From: Mucilaginibacter oryzae
GTDB lineage: Bacteria > Bacteroidota > Bacteroidia > Sphingobacteriales > Sphingobacteriaceae
Assembly: GCF_003148845.1 (NCBI RefSeq)
Contig: NZ_QGHA01000017.1
Coordinates: 1-64,000 of the forward strand
Length of the DNA stretch: 64,000 nucleotides
Reading direction: 5' to 3'
A model generated the notes under the pieces. It saw only the letters and a program-made list of their open reading frames with translations. It was not told the DNA's origin and searched no databases. Below, piece after piece: positions 1 through 6,828 of the stretch. Each line of letters opens with the position of its first letter. Position 1 is the first letter of the stretch. Both the position numbers and the translations under genes were made by a program.

Positions 1-252
1 CTCCAGGCAGATCTGGACAGATGGATGTACAATTATAATAATGAACGGACCCATAGCGGGAAATACTGCTTTGGTAAAACGCCCATGCAAACGCTCATCG
101 ACAGTATACCAATGGCACAGGAAAAGTTATTGGAGAGGCTCGCCGATGACCAGATTCTTCAGAGCCCTCACAAAAAGGGCTCAGAAGAATCTGTGTCGAT
201 GCATTTACACGAGAAAAAACTATATTCACAAATCAAATCTGACAACTTATAA
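1..252 (+). pseudogene. IS481-like transposase, C-terminal end (cut by window edge)
   Basis: The reading frame is open from the first base and ends in a stop. The residues LQADLDRWMYNYNNERTHSG followed by a K-TPM-L segment are typical of the last part of the integrase core of IS481/IS3-type transposases (YNNERTH...G.TP). The upstream catalytic part lies outside the window, so intactness cannot be judged. The tail after TPMQTL is longer than usual. An intact insertion sequence may therefore end near the hairpin at 309-332, and the gene tail after it suggests that the element landed inside another gene. Confidence 0.7.
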
Positions 253-308
253 AAACACACAACTGTCAGATCAAATAGTGGCTATTACAGTAACCAGAAA
301 AAACAAAA

Positions 309-332
309 GCAGTTACATTTTACTGTAACTGC
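309..332 (+). terminator. Hairpin just after the IS481-like gene
   Basis: GCAGTTACA at 309-317 and TGTAACTGC at 324-332 form a perfect 9-bp stem with a 6-nt loop, followed by a short T-rich stretch. It may be the terminator of the transposase or part of the terminal inverted repeat of the element. Confidence 0.5.
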
Positions 333-335
333 CTA

Positions 336-511
336 ATTTTCAGGTAGACTCTACAGGACTACGGTCTAACTTCACAAAGGACTTAAGAGCCATCGAAAGT
401 GCTGAACATTTCATTAATTTAGCACTAGAAAGACTAGAGATCAATAGCTTAGATGAACTTGAAAGTACAACAATGAAATCTCAAAACTCCAATTGTCGCA
501 AATCTAAATAG
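336..511 (+). pseudogene. 3' tail of an interrupted gene of unknown function
   Basis: An open frame begins right after the IS-end hairpin with no credible start codon and runs to TAG at 509-511. It reads DSTGLRSNFTKDLRAIESAE and continues in the same protein-like style for about 30 residues. Position and lack of a start suggest the C-terminal remnant of a gene disrupted by the IS481-like element. I do not recognise the family. Confidence 0.4.
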
Positions 512-549
512 TTACGCCAAACTTAGCAGAGCAAGATCGATGAGATAAA

Positions 550-1113
550 TTATAAATCTACCGAATCGGAAATAATAGATTGATATGGAAATAAATCAAG
601 AAACATTAAACGCGTATCTGTATTTTCATCTTTTTCAGTTAGGAACGAAAAACCGTTCTTGTGATAAAAGTCGAGGGACTGGTTGTATGCATCAACAGTA
701 ATAAACCGGCAACCAGTTTTATTCTTCGTCAGAAAAGAATCAATCAGGAAAGATATAATAGACGTTCCTATGCCTGTTAGTTTGTGACTTTTATTAACTG
801 CAAGTCGTCCTATTTTTACTGCCGGGTAACTTTTCATTTCATTAGAGAAAGGGAAAATATCTCTCAAAAAAGACCAAATACCTGCATTACTGCTGTCTTT
901 AATCGTGATTTTATCGTTTAAAAGGCTAAAAAAAGCAATAGTCTCCCGATCATTTTCAAGGATGTAAGTGACTGCCAATAGTTGATTCGAAAAGTTTTTA
1001 GATTCGAGAAGGAGGAAGTCGTTTAGGTCTTGGTCATCGCAATCAAAGGGCTTGATTGCATGATCAGGAGTGAGCCGAATAAGCCTCTCCTGACCAGGCG
1101 GAATATTCGGCAT
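550..1113 (-). CDS. GNAT N-acetyltransferase, probable toxin of a toxin-antitoxin pair
   Basis: This 187-residue protein has the GNAT fold layout. A beta-strand core (PAVKIGRLAVNKSHKLTGIG) contains the acetyl-CoA pyrophosphate-binding loop, and it is followed by a late Y-Q-SLDFYHKNGF segment in which the conserved tyrosine of the GNAT C-terminus sits. TacT-type toxins acetylate the amino group of aminoacyl-tRNA and are about this size, usually preceded by a small antitoxin. Here a 51-residue gene ends 3 bp before the start codon (TTA at 1117-1119, ATG at 1113), which fits a toxin-antitoxin operon. The toxin role is inferred from arrangement and length; a metabolic acetyltransferase is the alternative. 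Confidence 0.75.
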   Translation of the reverse strand: MPNIPPGQERLIRLTPDHAIKPFDCDDQDLNDFLLLESKNFSNQLLAVTYILENDRETIAFFSLLNDKITIKDSSNAGIWSFLRDIFPFSNEMKSYPAVKIGRLAVNKSHKLTGIGTSIISFLIDSFLTKNKTGCRFITVDAYNQSLDFYHKNGFSFLTEKDENTDTRLMFLDLFPYQSIISDSVDL

Positions 1114-1116
1114 TAA

Positions 1117-1272
1117 TTACTTATGGATGTTTTTTAAGCGCTCGGCGTTGGTTTTGATTTTGGACAACTCAGCCGGCGAAACCCGTTTATTCTCCGCTGT
1201 CTTCATGACTTGAAAGAAGTTGACAGCATCCCTGCCTGTCAAAATGGGTGTTTCTTTAATTGGCTTTGCCAT
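1117..1272 (-). CDS. Small antitoxin-like protein upstream of the GNAT gene
   Basis: A 51-residue protein starting MAKPIKETPILTGRDAVNFF and ending in a lysine-rich helix (LSKIKTNAERLKNIHK). Proteins of the pattern 'KPI.ETP.L.G.DA..F' recur beside GNAT genes in Bacteroidota, from memory of the group. The stop lies 3 bp upstream of the GNAT start, so the pair is probably translationally coupled. It would neutralise the acetyltransferase and may repress its own promoter. The upstream region to 1330 is AT-rich and could hold the promoter. Confidence 0.65.
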   Translation of the reverse strand: MAKPIKETPILTGRDAVNFFQVMKTAENKRVSPAELSKIKTNAERLKNIHK

Positions 1273-1409
1273 AATGTTAATGTGTCTTTTTTAAATATAA
1301 GTTAAAGTAAAAAATTGGGCAAATATACGATAGTAACACATGATACACAAAATTGTGTGCTATCTATTTGCAATTGCTTAATCGTTAAATAAAGAACGCT
1401 GATAATGGC

Positions 1410-1532
1410 TTATACGTATTCGACTTCAGGAATGTTGACACTAAGATGTATTAACGTAAAAGAAATGTTATCCGCGATAAATTTAACGAAGGACTCGTCA
1501 GACGGAAGAAGTGAATTGTAAAGTGACGCCAT
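1410..1532 (-). CDS. Possible 40-residue small protein in the 1273-1595 gap
   Basis: ATG at 1532 opens a frame MASLYNSLLPSDESFVKFIA ending in the motif NIPEVEYV and TAA at 1410-1412. Composition looks protein-like (amphipathic, few rare residues), but there is no recognisable family and no clear ribosome-binding site. It may be a gene fragment. The rest of the gap shows only AT-rich sequence. Confidence 0.25.
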   Translation of the reverse strand: MASLYNSLLPSDESFVKFIADNISFTLIHLSVNIPEVEYV

Positions 1533-1595
1533 GCTTAAGGTTTGTTGCACCTAATATATGAAAAGTTCTATAAATCAAATAAATCAATAACTTTT

Positions 1596-1982
1596 TTATC
1601 GTGTTTTTTGCCTGAATATTTTAAAAGATTTGACTTTTGAGGTAATTAGCGCCTTCTGGCTTTTCAGGTTTTTGGGTTTGATCTCTTTGCTTCGAGTTCC
1701 GCCAGTGTATTTTTTGTCAAATACGACCACGCTTTTCTTTATCCAATAATGTGAGCCACATTTGAATTTCCAATTCCCAATTGATGGGTTCAGCGTGACT
1801 ACCTTGCCGTCAAAAGTTAATTTCCAATCTTTCGGCGATAATGGAGTTACTACCTCCATCCCACACCCGCACATACAGCGATGTACAGCTGTAGCGAATG
1901 GCATTGAAATATATAAAATGCCTTCTTGTACCTGCTCAAATTCCGGTACGTATTCAACGAATTGATGCTGAACTGTCTTCAT
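1596..1982 (-). CDS. DUF6527 family protein of the leftward ubiquitin-like operon
   Basis: Start chosen at MKTVQHQFVEYVPEF because this aligns with the start of its paralogue at 8643; the frame is open 11 codons further upstream. The conserved core has ILYIS, then HRCMCGCG, then VVTPLSPKDW, then PSIGNW and finally KCGSHYWI. The clustered cysteines plus the C-x-SH pair look like a zinc site. The invariant serine and histidine are candidate catalytic residues. DUF6527 proteins accompany bacterial ubiquitin-like/E1 operons, and I recall proposals that they process or remove the modifier, which this sequence cannot prove. The start overlaps the E1 gene by 29 nt. The C-terminal 50 residues are basic and unlike the paralogue. 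Confidence 0.8.
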   Translation of the reverse strand: MKTVQHQFVEYVPEFEQVQEGILYISMPFATAVHRCMCGCGMEVVTPLSPKDWKLTFDGKVVTLNPSIGNWKFKCGSHYWIKKSVVVFDKKYTGGTRSKEIKPKNLKSQKALITSKVKSFKIFRQKTR

Positions 1983-3135
1983 TGAATATTTTAGAAATAT
2001 TAATGGAATAAGCACTATGGTGCTCTTCTTCCAAGTCTTGGTAAAATGAGGCTATCTTTTTCCATTTGATTACAGCCAGTGCTGCATTCAAAGCATTCAA
2101 GTCAGCAATCTGGATATTGGTCGCATACATATCATTTCTTTGATCCGTATTAGGAATCCGTATCGCCAAATGGTCACTTTTGGTCGGTGTACCTGCTGTT
2201 ATACGTAAAGTCCCCAAAAGCTGATCCTCAACCATTTCTACTCCTAGGCCGACATCAATAAATGAAATGTTCTTTTTTACTAAATTATCGGAGACCAGTT
2301 TTCTGACCTTATTATTGTCTACAGCGATAAAAACAAATGACAGGTCATCCAAATAATTTAAATTTTCCGCGGTGATGAACTCAGGGACAGCCTGTATATG
2401 TTTATGCATAGCTGAATATATATTCGCAAAATGTACCGCCTTATTCACCTGCTGATCAAGTTGCGCTGTCGTTATAGCGCCTGGTGACCGGAAAGCATTA
2501 TGTTGTAATAAAACGTCTCCATCTATCAATTTGATACTGGAAACCGGGGTTTTAGCAACAAGATCAAGTATATAACTACCAGTTCCTCCCAAGCCTACAA
2601 TTCCAACACGATAATTTTGCAATTTAGAATTAATGGCGTTGATATTTGACCTGCTCGAATTCGTGTCAATATACTGAAAGACGGAATCGTTGTCTGTATC
2701 GGGTATAACCTTGAATGTTTTTTCTGTTACTCGCTCATCAATCGCTTTGGCCGGAGCACTAATTATTGTTGAATAGGTAGTAACCTTTTCATAATAATCA
2801 TTATATCCACCGATCGGCTTATTGGACAACATGTGATTTACCAAAACACCTCCCAGATCCATTGTTTGACTGGAGTGTGTGATGGAGATGATCGGCTGTC
2901 CGTTGTTATCGTATGGCTGGCCACCGGAAAAATACACGATATGTGAATCTGGGCGAGCGGTACGATCACTAGAAAGGGCCAATGAACTTACTAATTGTCC
3001 ATAGTTAACCTTACCCATAGCATCCAAATAGGGAATGTGTTTTACTATCAAATAGCCGCTGCGAATTTCTATTTCATATCCTTCGTCCCTCAAGCGTTTG
3101 AGATCAGGACTACGACTTATCAGTTGCTGTAACAT
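1954..3135 (-). CDS. ThiF/E1-like adenylyltransferase with no cysteine (leftward copy)
   Basis: This is a 393-residue two-part protein. Residues 1-170 form an N-terminal domain of the DUF6791 type (SPDLKRLRDEGYEIEIRSGY). The rest is a ThiF/E1 Rossmann domain with the nucleotide loop GLGGTGSYILDLVAKTPV, the acidic strand LIDGD, the NAFRSPG stretch, and a late TAGTPTKSDHL segment followed by TNIQIADLNALNA. It should adenylate the C-terminus of the neighbouring ubiquitin-like protein. The complete protein contains no cysteine residue, so a classical E1 thioester cannot form. Serine or threonine in the TAGT segment is a possible acyl acceptor, which is inference. Start codon ATG at 3135 lies inside the end of the upstream gene (26-nt overlap). 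Confidence 0.88.
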   Translation of the reverse strand: MLQQLISRSPDLKRLRDEGYEIEIRSGYLIVKHIPYLDAMGKVNYGQLVSSLALSSDRTARPDSHIVYFSGGQPYDNNGQPIISITHSSQTMDLGGVLVNHMLSNKPIGGYNDYYEKVTTYSTIISAPAKAIDERVTEKTFKVIPDTDNDSVFQYIDTNSSRSNINAINSKLQNYRVGIVGLGGTGSYILDLVAKTPVSSIKLIDGDVLLQHNAFRSPGAITTAQLDQQVNKAVHFANIYSAMHKHIQAVPEFITAENLNYLDDLSFVFIAVDNNKVRKLVSDNLVKKNISFIDVGLGVEMVEDQLLGTLRITAGTPTKSDHLAIRIPNTDQRNDMYATNIQIADLNALNAALAVIKWKKIASFYQDLEEEHHSAYSINISKIFNEDSSASIR

Positions 3136-3754
3136 TGAAGATCATTTTATCTTTTACACGAATTTCATTGCCTTTTACCATGATGCCTTCAGGCTTGGAT
3201 TCCACACCCCGGCTGTAGGTCACGGTATAAGCGCGCGTCATAGATTGATCAATTTTACCGAAGGCTATAATAATTACCTGGTCAAAAGAGATAAGGTCTT
3301 CTTTCCATGGTTTGCTTCGGCCATTTATGATCAATGTCTGATTGAATTCTCGCTTTTTAGAAATAAATTCTGCGCTTTTTAATTGCTCGAGATCAATACG
3401 TCCCCTATTCGCCAATGGCTGATCGGGCATCTGAATATTGAAAAGGTCGAGTTCCGGATCTACTTTCCCATAGCTTCGTATTTCTTCCGGCGAGATATAT
3501 GGTTTATCCCAATTAAAAGCGTGACCGTTGATAATGAACTTTAATGTTTTTTTGGTATAAAAGTATTCCATTTCCGGCCGTGAGATATCTACCAATTGAT
3601 CATCGCTGATCAGCTCATCTTCATATGGTCTTCTTAGCGATAAGTACAATTCTGTACCTGGAGATATTCCAGCAAGTTCTTTCAACTGTTGCCCGGTAAA
3701 ATAAACTTCATGAGTTTCGAAGTTTTTTCCGTTTATGAAAATATTTAAGTTCAT
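3110..3754 (-). CDS. Multiubiquitin-domain protein, three beta-grasp repeats (leftward copy)
   Basis: A 214-residue protein made of three ubiquitin-like repeats. Repeat 1 spans about residues 1-70 (INGKNFETHEVYFTGQQLKE, then ELYLSLRRPYEDELI). Repeat 2 spans about 71-135 (INGHAFNWDKPYISPEEI). Repeat 3 spans about 137-214 and contains ISFDQVIIIAFG and YTVTYSRG. The protein ends in VTATDKS and has no C-terminal diglycine and no cysteine. This matches the Pfam Multi_ubiq type, the presumed substrate of the adjacent ThiF-like enzyme. Its start overlaps the ParA-like gene by 4 nt and its last 26 nt also encode the start of the E1, so expression is tightly coupled. Confidence 0.85.
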   Translation of the reverse strand: MNLNIFINGKNFETHEVYFTGQQLKELAGISPGTELYLSLRRPYEDELISDDQLVDISRPEMEYFYTKKTLKFIINGHAFNWDKPYISPEEIRSYGKVDPELDLFNIQMPDQPLANRGRIDLEQLKSAEFISKKREFNQTLIINGRSKPWKEDLISFDQVIIIAFGKIDQSMTRAYTVTYSRGVESKPEGIMVKGNEIRVKDKMIFNVTATDKS

Positions 3755-5376
3755 TGTTCTTCGTTAAAAGCCAGTTCTAATTCATCCAGATCAAAATTGT
3801 GTATCCGCATTAGCGATAAGAATCGCTCGTCGGTCATAAATTTTGAATAGATACTCTTTTCATCAATAATGTGTTCGATCTGCAACCCGAAGCTCAATGC
3901 CACCGATAAGTTTAAATAAAACTCATTTAACTTATTATCTAATGCATAGATCTCCGCCAATGTTGCAAAATACACCTCGTCTTCTGGAGATAATTCCAAG
4001 GCCCTGTAAGCGTCCCGATAAGCTAAGTCTAACATATTTAAGTCCCTATACACTCCGGCGCGCATATTTAAGGTCACATGGTCGGTAGGTAATCGATCCA
4101 AGATAAAATTGATCAGGTTCAAAGCTTCTTCGTATTCTTTCAATTCTACTTGTATTTCTGCCCTTAATCTAACAGAAGTATAGTTATTTGCCCGAGATAA
4201 ATAATTCAGCGCGGTCTCATGATCTCCCTTTCTCATATAGCAGTAAGCAATATTTACTGATAGCTGCTGGGCCAGATCTCCGACCTTTATCGCAGATTTA
4301 AAATCTTTGATAGCGTCGTCCCACCGTTCTATATCACTGTATAACAATCCTCTGGCAATAAAATAATCCGCTTTCTTGCCGTTCAATTCGATAGCGCTGG
4401 TGTAGTGTTTGAGTCTTAACAATGTATCCTCCTCTGATTGCCCTTTCGCAAACTCCTTATCCGCAAAGCGGACTTGATTGAAGCGTTGCATTTCATAAGA
4501 ATCTAAAAACCCAACTGTGAGGGCGTCGAACAATCTGAGATAATCATTTGAGATAGATACCCCTAATTGATATTCATACCCAATCATCTTTTTTTCTTCA
4601 ATCTCCAGGCTGCTATCTGAATGAATAAGCATACATTCAAATTCATCTAATTTCAGCGCCTCCATCATTTCCTTTCGCACTTTTTCCTGGATCACAAATT
4701 TAGCCTCATTATCTTTTGGAGTGTCCTCAAAAGGCAATCGCGTCAATAAGAATGTGACTTTTGGCGGATTACCAAAAAGAGCTTTATCTGGGTCATAAAG
4801 GTTTTTTAATATCCGTTTACAACCAAAAAGATTCTCTTCATTATTCGCTGCCAGAACAACCACCTCATCTGCAAATATTTTTAAAGTAATGGCAGATATG
4901 TCGGTAATCCCTGTCCTGGAATCAATCAATAAAAAGTCCGGCGCGATCTCCGTTTCAATCTTCGCTTTCAGATCCAGAAAAAAATCTATGCCGTCGCCAT
5001 CCTCGCTGTAAAAAAGCTTTGACCAGGGTAACACCGAGAGTTTTTCCCAGTAGTCATCTGATTCAATATTCCCTGCAGGTATAAAAGTGATCGGCTTTAA
5101 TGTGTTCTTGATCGGCTTTAACTGAATGCTAAAATCCTTTATTTTCTTTTCTGCAATACCCTCTACGGCATAGCGAAAGATGTAATCTACCAGACCCTTT
5201 TCGATCTGCTCCGGACGTTCATAGTCATTAAACTTAAAATGCAAGCCAGGCGCATCTAGGTCAAAGTCAATGATACACACTTTCTTACCTATCTCTGCCA
5301 GGCGTGTAGCAATATTGCTTAAGGCCAATGACCGGCCTACACCACCTTTGTAAGAATAAAATGTGATCGTCCTCAT
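3751..5376 (-). CDS. ParA/MinD-like P-loop ATPase with C-terminal TPR repeats
   Basis: 541 residues. The N-terminus is a deviant Walker A of the ParA/MinD class (YSYKGGVGRSLALSN, residues 8-20), then the switch strand CIIDFDLDAPG and a second acidic strand DFLLIDSRTGITD near residue 170. From about residue 310 helical repeats of TPR type follow (YFIARGLLYSDIERWDDAIKD, NIAYCYMRKGDHETALNYL, TLNMRAGVYRDLNMLDLAYR). 'KGGVGRS' ATPases of this kind are found beside effectors in bacterial conflict operons. Here the gene sits between an XRE regulator and the ubiquitin-like gene with 4-nt overlaps on both sides. It may be a regulator or sensor of the conjugation system. The rightward paralogous operon has no counterpart. 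Confidence 0.8.
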   Translation of the reverse strand: MRTITFYSYKGGVGRSLALSNIATRLAEIGKKVCIIDFDLDAPGLHFKFNDYERPEQIEKGLVDYIFRYAVEGIAEKKIKDFSIQLKPIKNTLKPITFIPAGNIESDDYWEKLSVLPWSKLFYSEDGDGIDFFLDLKAKIETEIAPDFLLIDSRTGITDISAITLKIFADEVVVLAANNEENLFGCKRILKNLYDPDKALFGNPPKVTFLLTRLPFEDTPKDNEAKFVIQEKVRKEMMEALKLDEFECMLIHSDSSLEIEEKKMIGYEYQLGVSISNDYLRLFDALTVGFLDSYEMQRFNQVRFADKEFAKGQSEEDTLLRLKHYTSAIELNGKKADYFIARGLLYSDIERWDDAIKDFKSAIKVGDLAQQLSVNIAYCYMRKGDHETALNYLSRANNYTSVRLRAEIQVELKEYEEALNLINFILDRLPTDHVTLNMRAGVYRDLNMLDLAYRDAYRALELSPEDEVYFATLAEIYALDNKLNEFYLNLSVALSFGLQIEHIIDEKSIYSKFMTDERFLSLMRIHNFDLDELELAFNEEQ

Positions 5377-5939
5377 ACTGAAAATTTAAATAATGATTTT
5401 ACTTCCTTCGTTGTACGTCTGGCCGACTCAATGGAGTCACGGTTAATTGTCGTCGGAACCGACCATTTATTGGATTGTGCTAATTTTACTGATCCGGTCG
5501 GCTTGACAGTTTTGCTTACGTTAAAAGGGACCAAGGCAATATCGAGTCCCAAAGCATGGTAAACTTCTATGATCCTTGACCACGAGGCTTTGGTATAATC
5601 ATCCTGTTCATAGCGCTGTATCTGCTGTTCCTGGACACCTATCTTTTCAGCCAGCATCTTTTGAGACATATCTTTGGCTAGCCGGACCTGGGTTAACAAT
5701 TCCGTTAGGTCAACCAATTTAAAACCAGAAAAAAGATTGACCGGTCTTTGGATCAGTTGCTCATAACGCTCAAGCTGACCAGCCAGATCATTGATTAAGC
5801 CTTCAAATGATTTAACCCCTAATTTGTACCGGATAGGATTTAATATGCCCTGCTGCGTTTTTTGAAACTGATCGAAGTCTTGCTTTAACTGTTCAAGCTT
5901 AACTTTCGTGATAGCTGCTTGTTTGCTGTTCTTGATCAT
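5373..5939 (-). CDS. XRE-type helix-turn-helix protein, antitoxin-like
   Basis: 188 residues. The first 75 are largely helical and charged (possible coiled coil, LEQLKQDFDQFQKTQQG). A Cro/C1-type HTH lies around residues 80-130 (LAKDMSQKMLAEKIGVQEQQ, IQRYEQDDYTKASWSRIIEV). The tail is basic. The protein resembles HigA-like antitoxins that follow a toxin gene. It follows a nucleotidyltransferase-fold gene with a 4-nt overlap, so it may be the antitoxin of that pair, the repressor of the operon, or both. Confidence 0.75.
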   Translation of the reverse strand: MIKNSKQAAITKVKLEQLKQDFDQFQKTQQGILNPIRYKLGVKSFEGLINDLAGQLERYEQLIQRPVNLFSGFKLVDLTELLTQVRLAKDMSQKMLAEKIGVQEQQIQRYEQDDYTKASWSRIIEVYHALGLDIALVPFNVSKTVKPTGSVKLAQSNKWSVPTTINRDSIESARRTTKEVKSLFKFSV

Positions 5940-6382
5940 AACTGAATGTTTATTTTAACAATGCCTTTTGTGTTACCTGTTTCTTTGTTTTGCTGGAAGA
6001 AGTCTTTGAATAGCAGTCCGGAATTTCCCTCATAAATATTTGCTGGAAAAACATCAGCTCGATAACGTAACTGCTGGGCTTTGCGTGGGGGATTAAGGTC
6101 GAAAAATATCGGGTAATGCGTATCCAGTAATTCCCAATCTATCTCATCATCATCATCCCAACACACATCAATATCCCCAGGCAATTCCTTGTCTGTTACG
6201 TAGCTGCCGTCAATATAAACTACCCAACAATTGATCGCCCTAAGATCATTGACCAATATTAAAAACGCAGCATATATTTCACTTCTTCTTGAATTATACA
6301 CAAATCGTTCCTTAAATTCCTCAAAGGATGCCTCGTGCACCCCCTCCGGCAAAACTCCCTCATTATTAAAAACAGGAACCAT
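5936..6382 (-). CDS. Nucleotidyltransferase-fold protein (DUF6932-like), first gene of the leftward operon
   Basis: 148 residues. The segment YIDGSYVTDKELPGDIDVCW (residues 57-75) carries the G-S ... D-x-D signature of the pol-beta nucleotidyltransferase superfamily, with G59-S60 and D70/D72. Such proteins occur as toxins or modifying antitoxins in MNT-type systems. An XRE partner follows with a 4-nt overlap. The gene leads an operon whose later genes are the ubiquitin-like set, which is unusual. A TAAATTTG motif at 6453-6460 on the minus strand fits the Bacteroidetes -7 element, but no matching -33 TTG was found at the right spacing. Target and activity are unknown. Confidence 0.7.
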   Translation of the reverse strand: MVPVFNNEGVLPEGVHEASFEEFKERFVYNSRRSEIYAAFLILVNDLRAINCWVVYIDGSYVTDKELPGDIDVCWDDDDEIDWELLDTHYPIFFDLNPPRKAQQLRYRADVFPANIYEGNSGLLFKDFFQQNKETGNTKGIVKINIQL

Positions 6383-6540
6383 ACTTTTATGTTGTGAAAT
6401 TTAGTCGTGTTGATAAATAATAAACAAATTTCAAAAAAAGTTTTGAGAATATCAAATTTATTACAACTTTTGTGTTGTGATAATTGATGAAATAACACAG
6501 TTAAGTTTTATGAAAGTTCAAAAACAAAAAAACAGAGAAT

Positions 6541-6633
6541 AAAAAAAGCCAAGGGCAGAAAGCACCTCGGCTTGTAATTGGTGATTAAGACGAAAGCCTT
6601 ACGAGCTCTAGACTAATCGGTAAAATGTTTTGC
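6541..6633 (-). ncRNA. Candidate small RNA between the two ubiquitin-like operons
   Basis: On the minus strand a good Bacteroidetes promoter is visible: TTG at 6668-6666, a 20-nt spacer, and TAAATTTG at 6645-6638. About 90 nt downstream is a strong terminator, a hairpin of 6547-6554 with 6565-6572 (7 of 8 pairs), followed by seven T residues at 6547-6541. In between, AAGGC-TTTC-GTCTT forms a small stem-loop and GATTA pairs with TAATC around it. No open reading frame of note is present. The transcript runs towards the leftward operon but should stop about 160 nt before its start codon. Family not recognised. Confidence 0.5.
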
Positions 6634-6637
6634 AATA

Positions 6638-6668
6638 CAAATTTACCACCTTTTTCACTCATTTGCAA
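6638..6668 (-). promoter_or_regulatory. Bacteroidetes-type promoter of the candidate small RNA
   Basis: The -7 element TAAATTTG (6645-6638) matches TAnnTTTG exactly. TTG at 6668-6666 lies 20 nt upstream, the usual distance for the -33 element. The start site would be near 6631-6633. Confidence 0.55.
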
Positions 6669-6759
6669 GTTTCAAGTGTTTTCACTGCAAAAGCGCTCTG
6701 CGCCTGCAGGTCTTATTTGTGTAACCTTAAAAATTAACGCCGTACAAAATCAAATGTAT

Positions 6760-6799
6760 TACTGGTACGTCCAGTAGCCGGAAGGAATAATGAACCGGC
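6760..6799 (+). promoter_or_regulatory. Two adjacent inverted repeats in the leader of the rightward operon
   Basis: TACTGG at 6760-6765 pairs with CCAGTA at 6771-6776 (5-nt loop). GCCGG at 6777-6781 pairs with CCGGC at 6795-6799. They lie 30-70 bp before ATG 6829. They could be an operator for an XRE-type regulator or folded elements of the messenger leader. Confidence 0.4.
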
Positions 6800-6828
6800 A
6801 CAACTGAATTTTAATTTTTAAAAAAACA

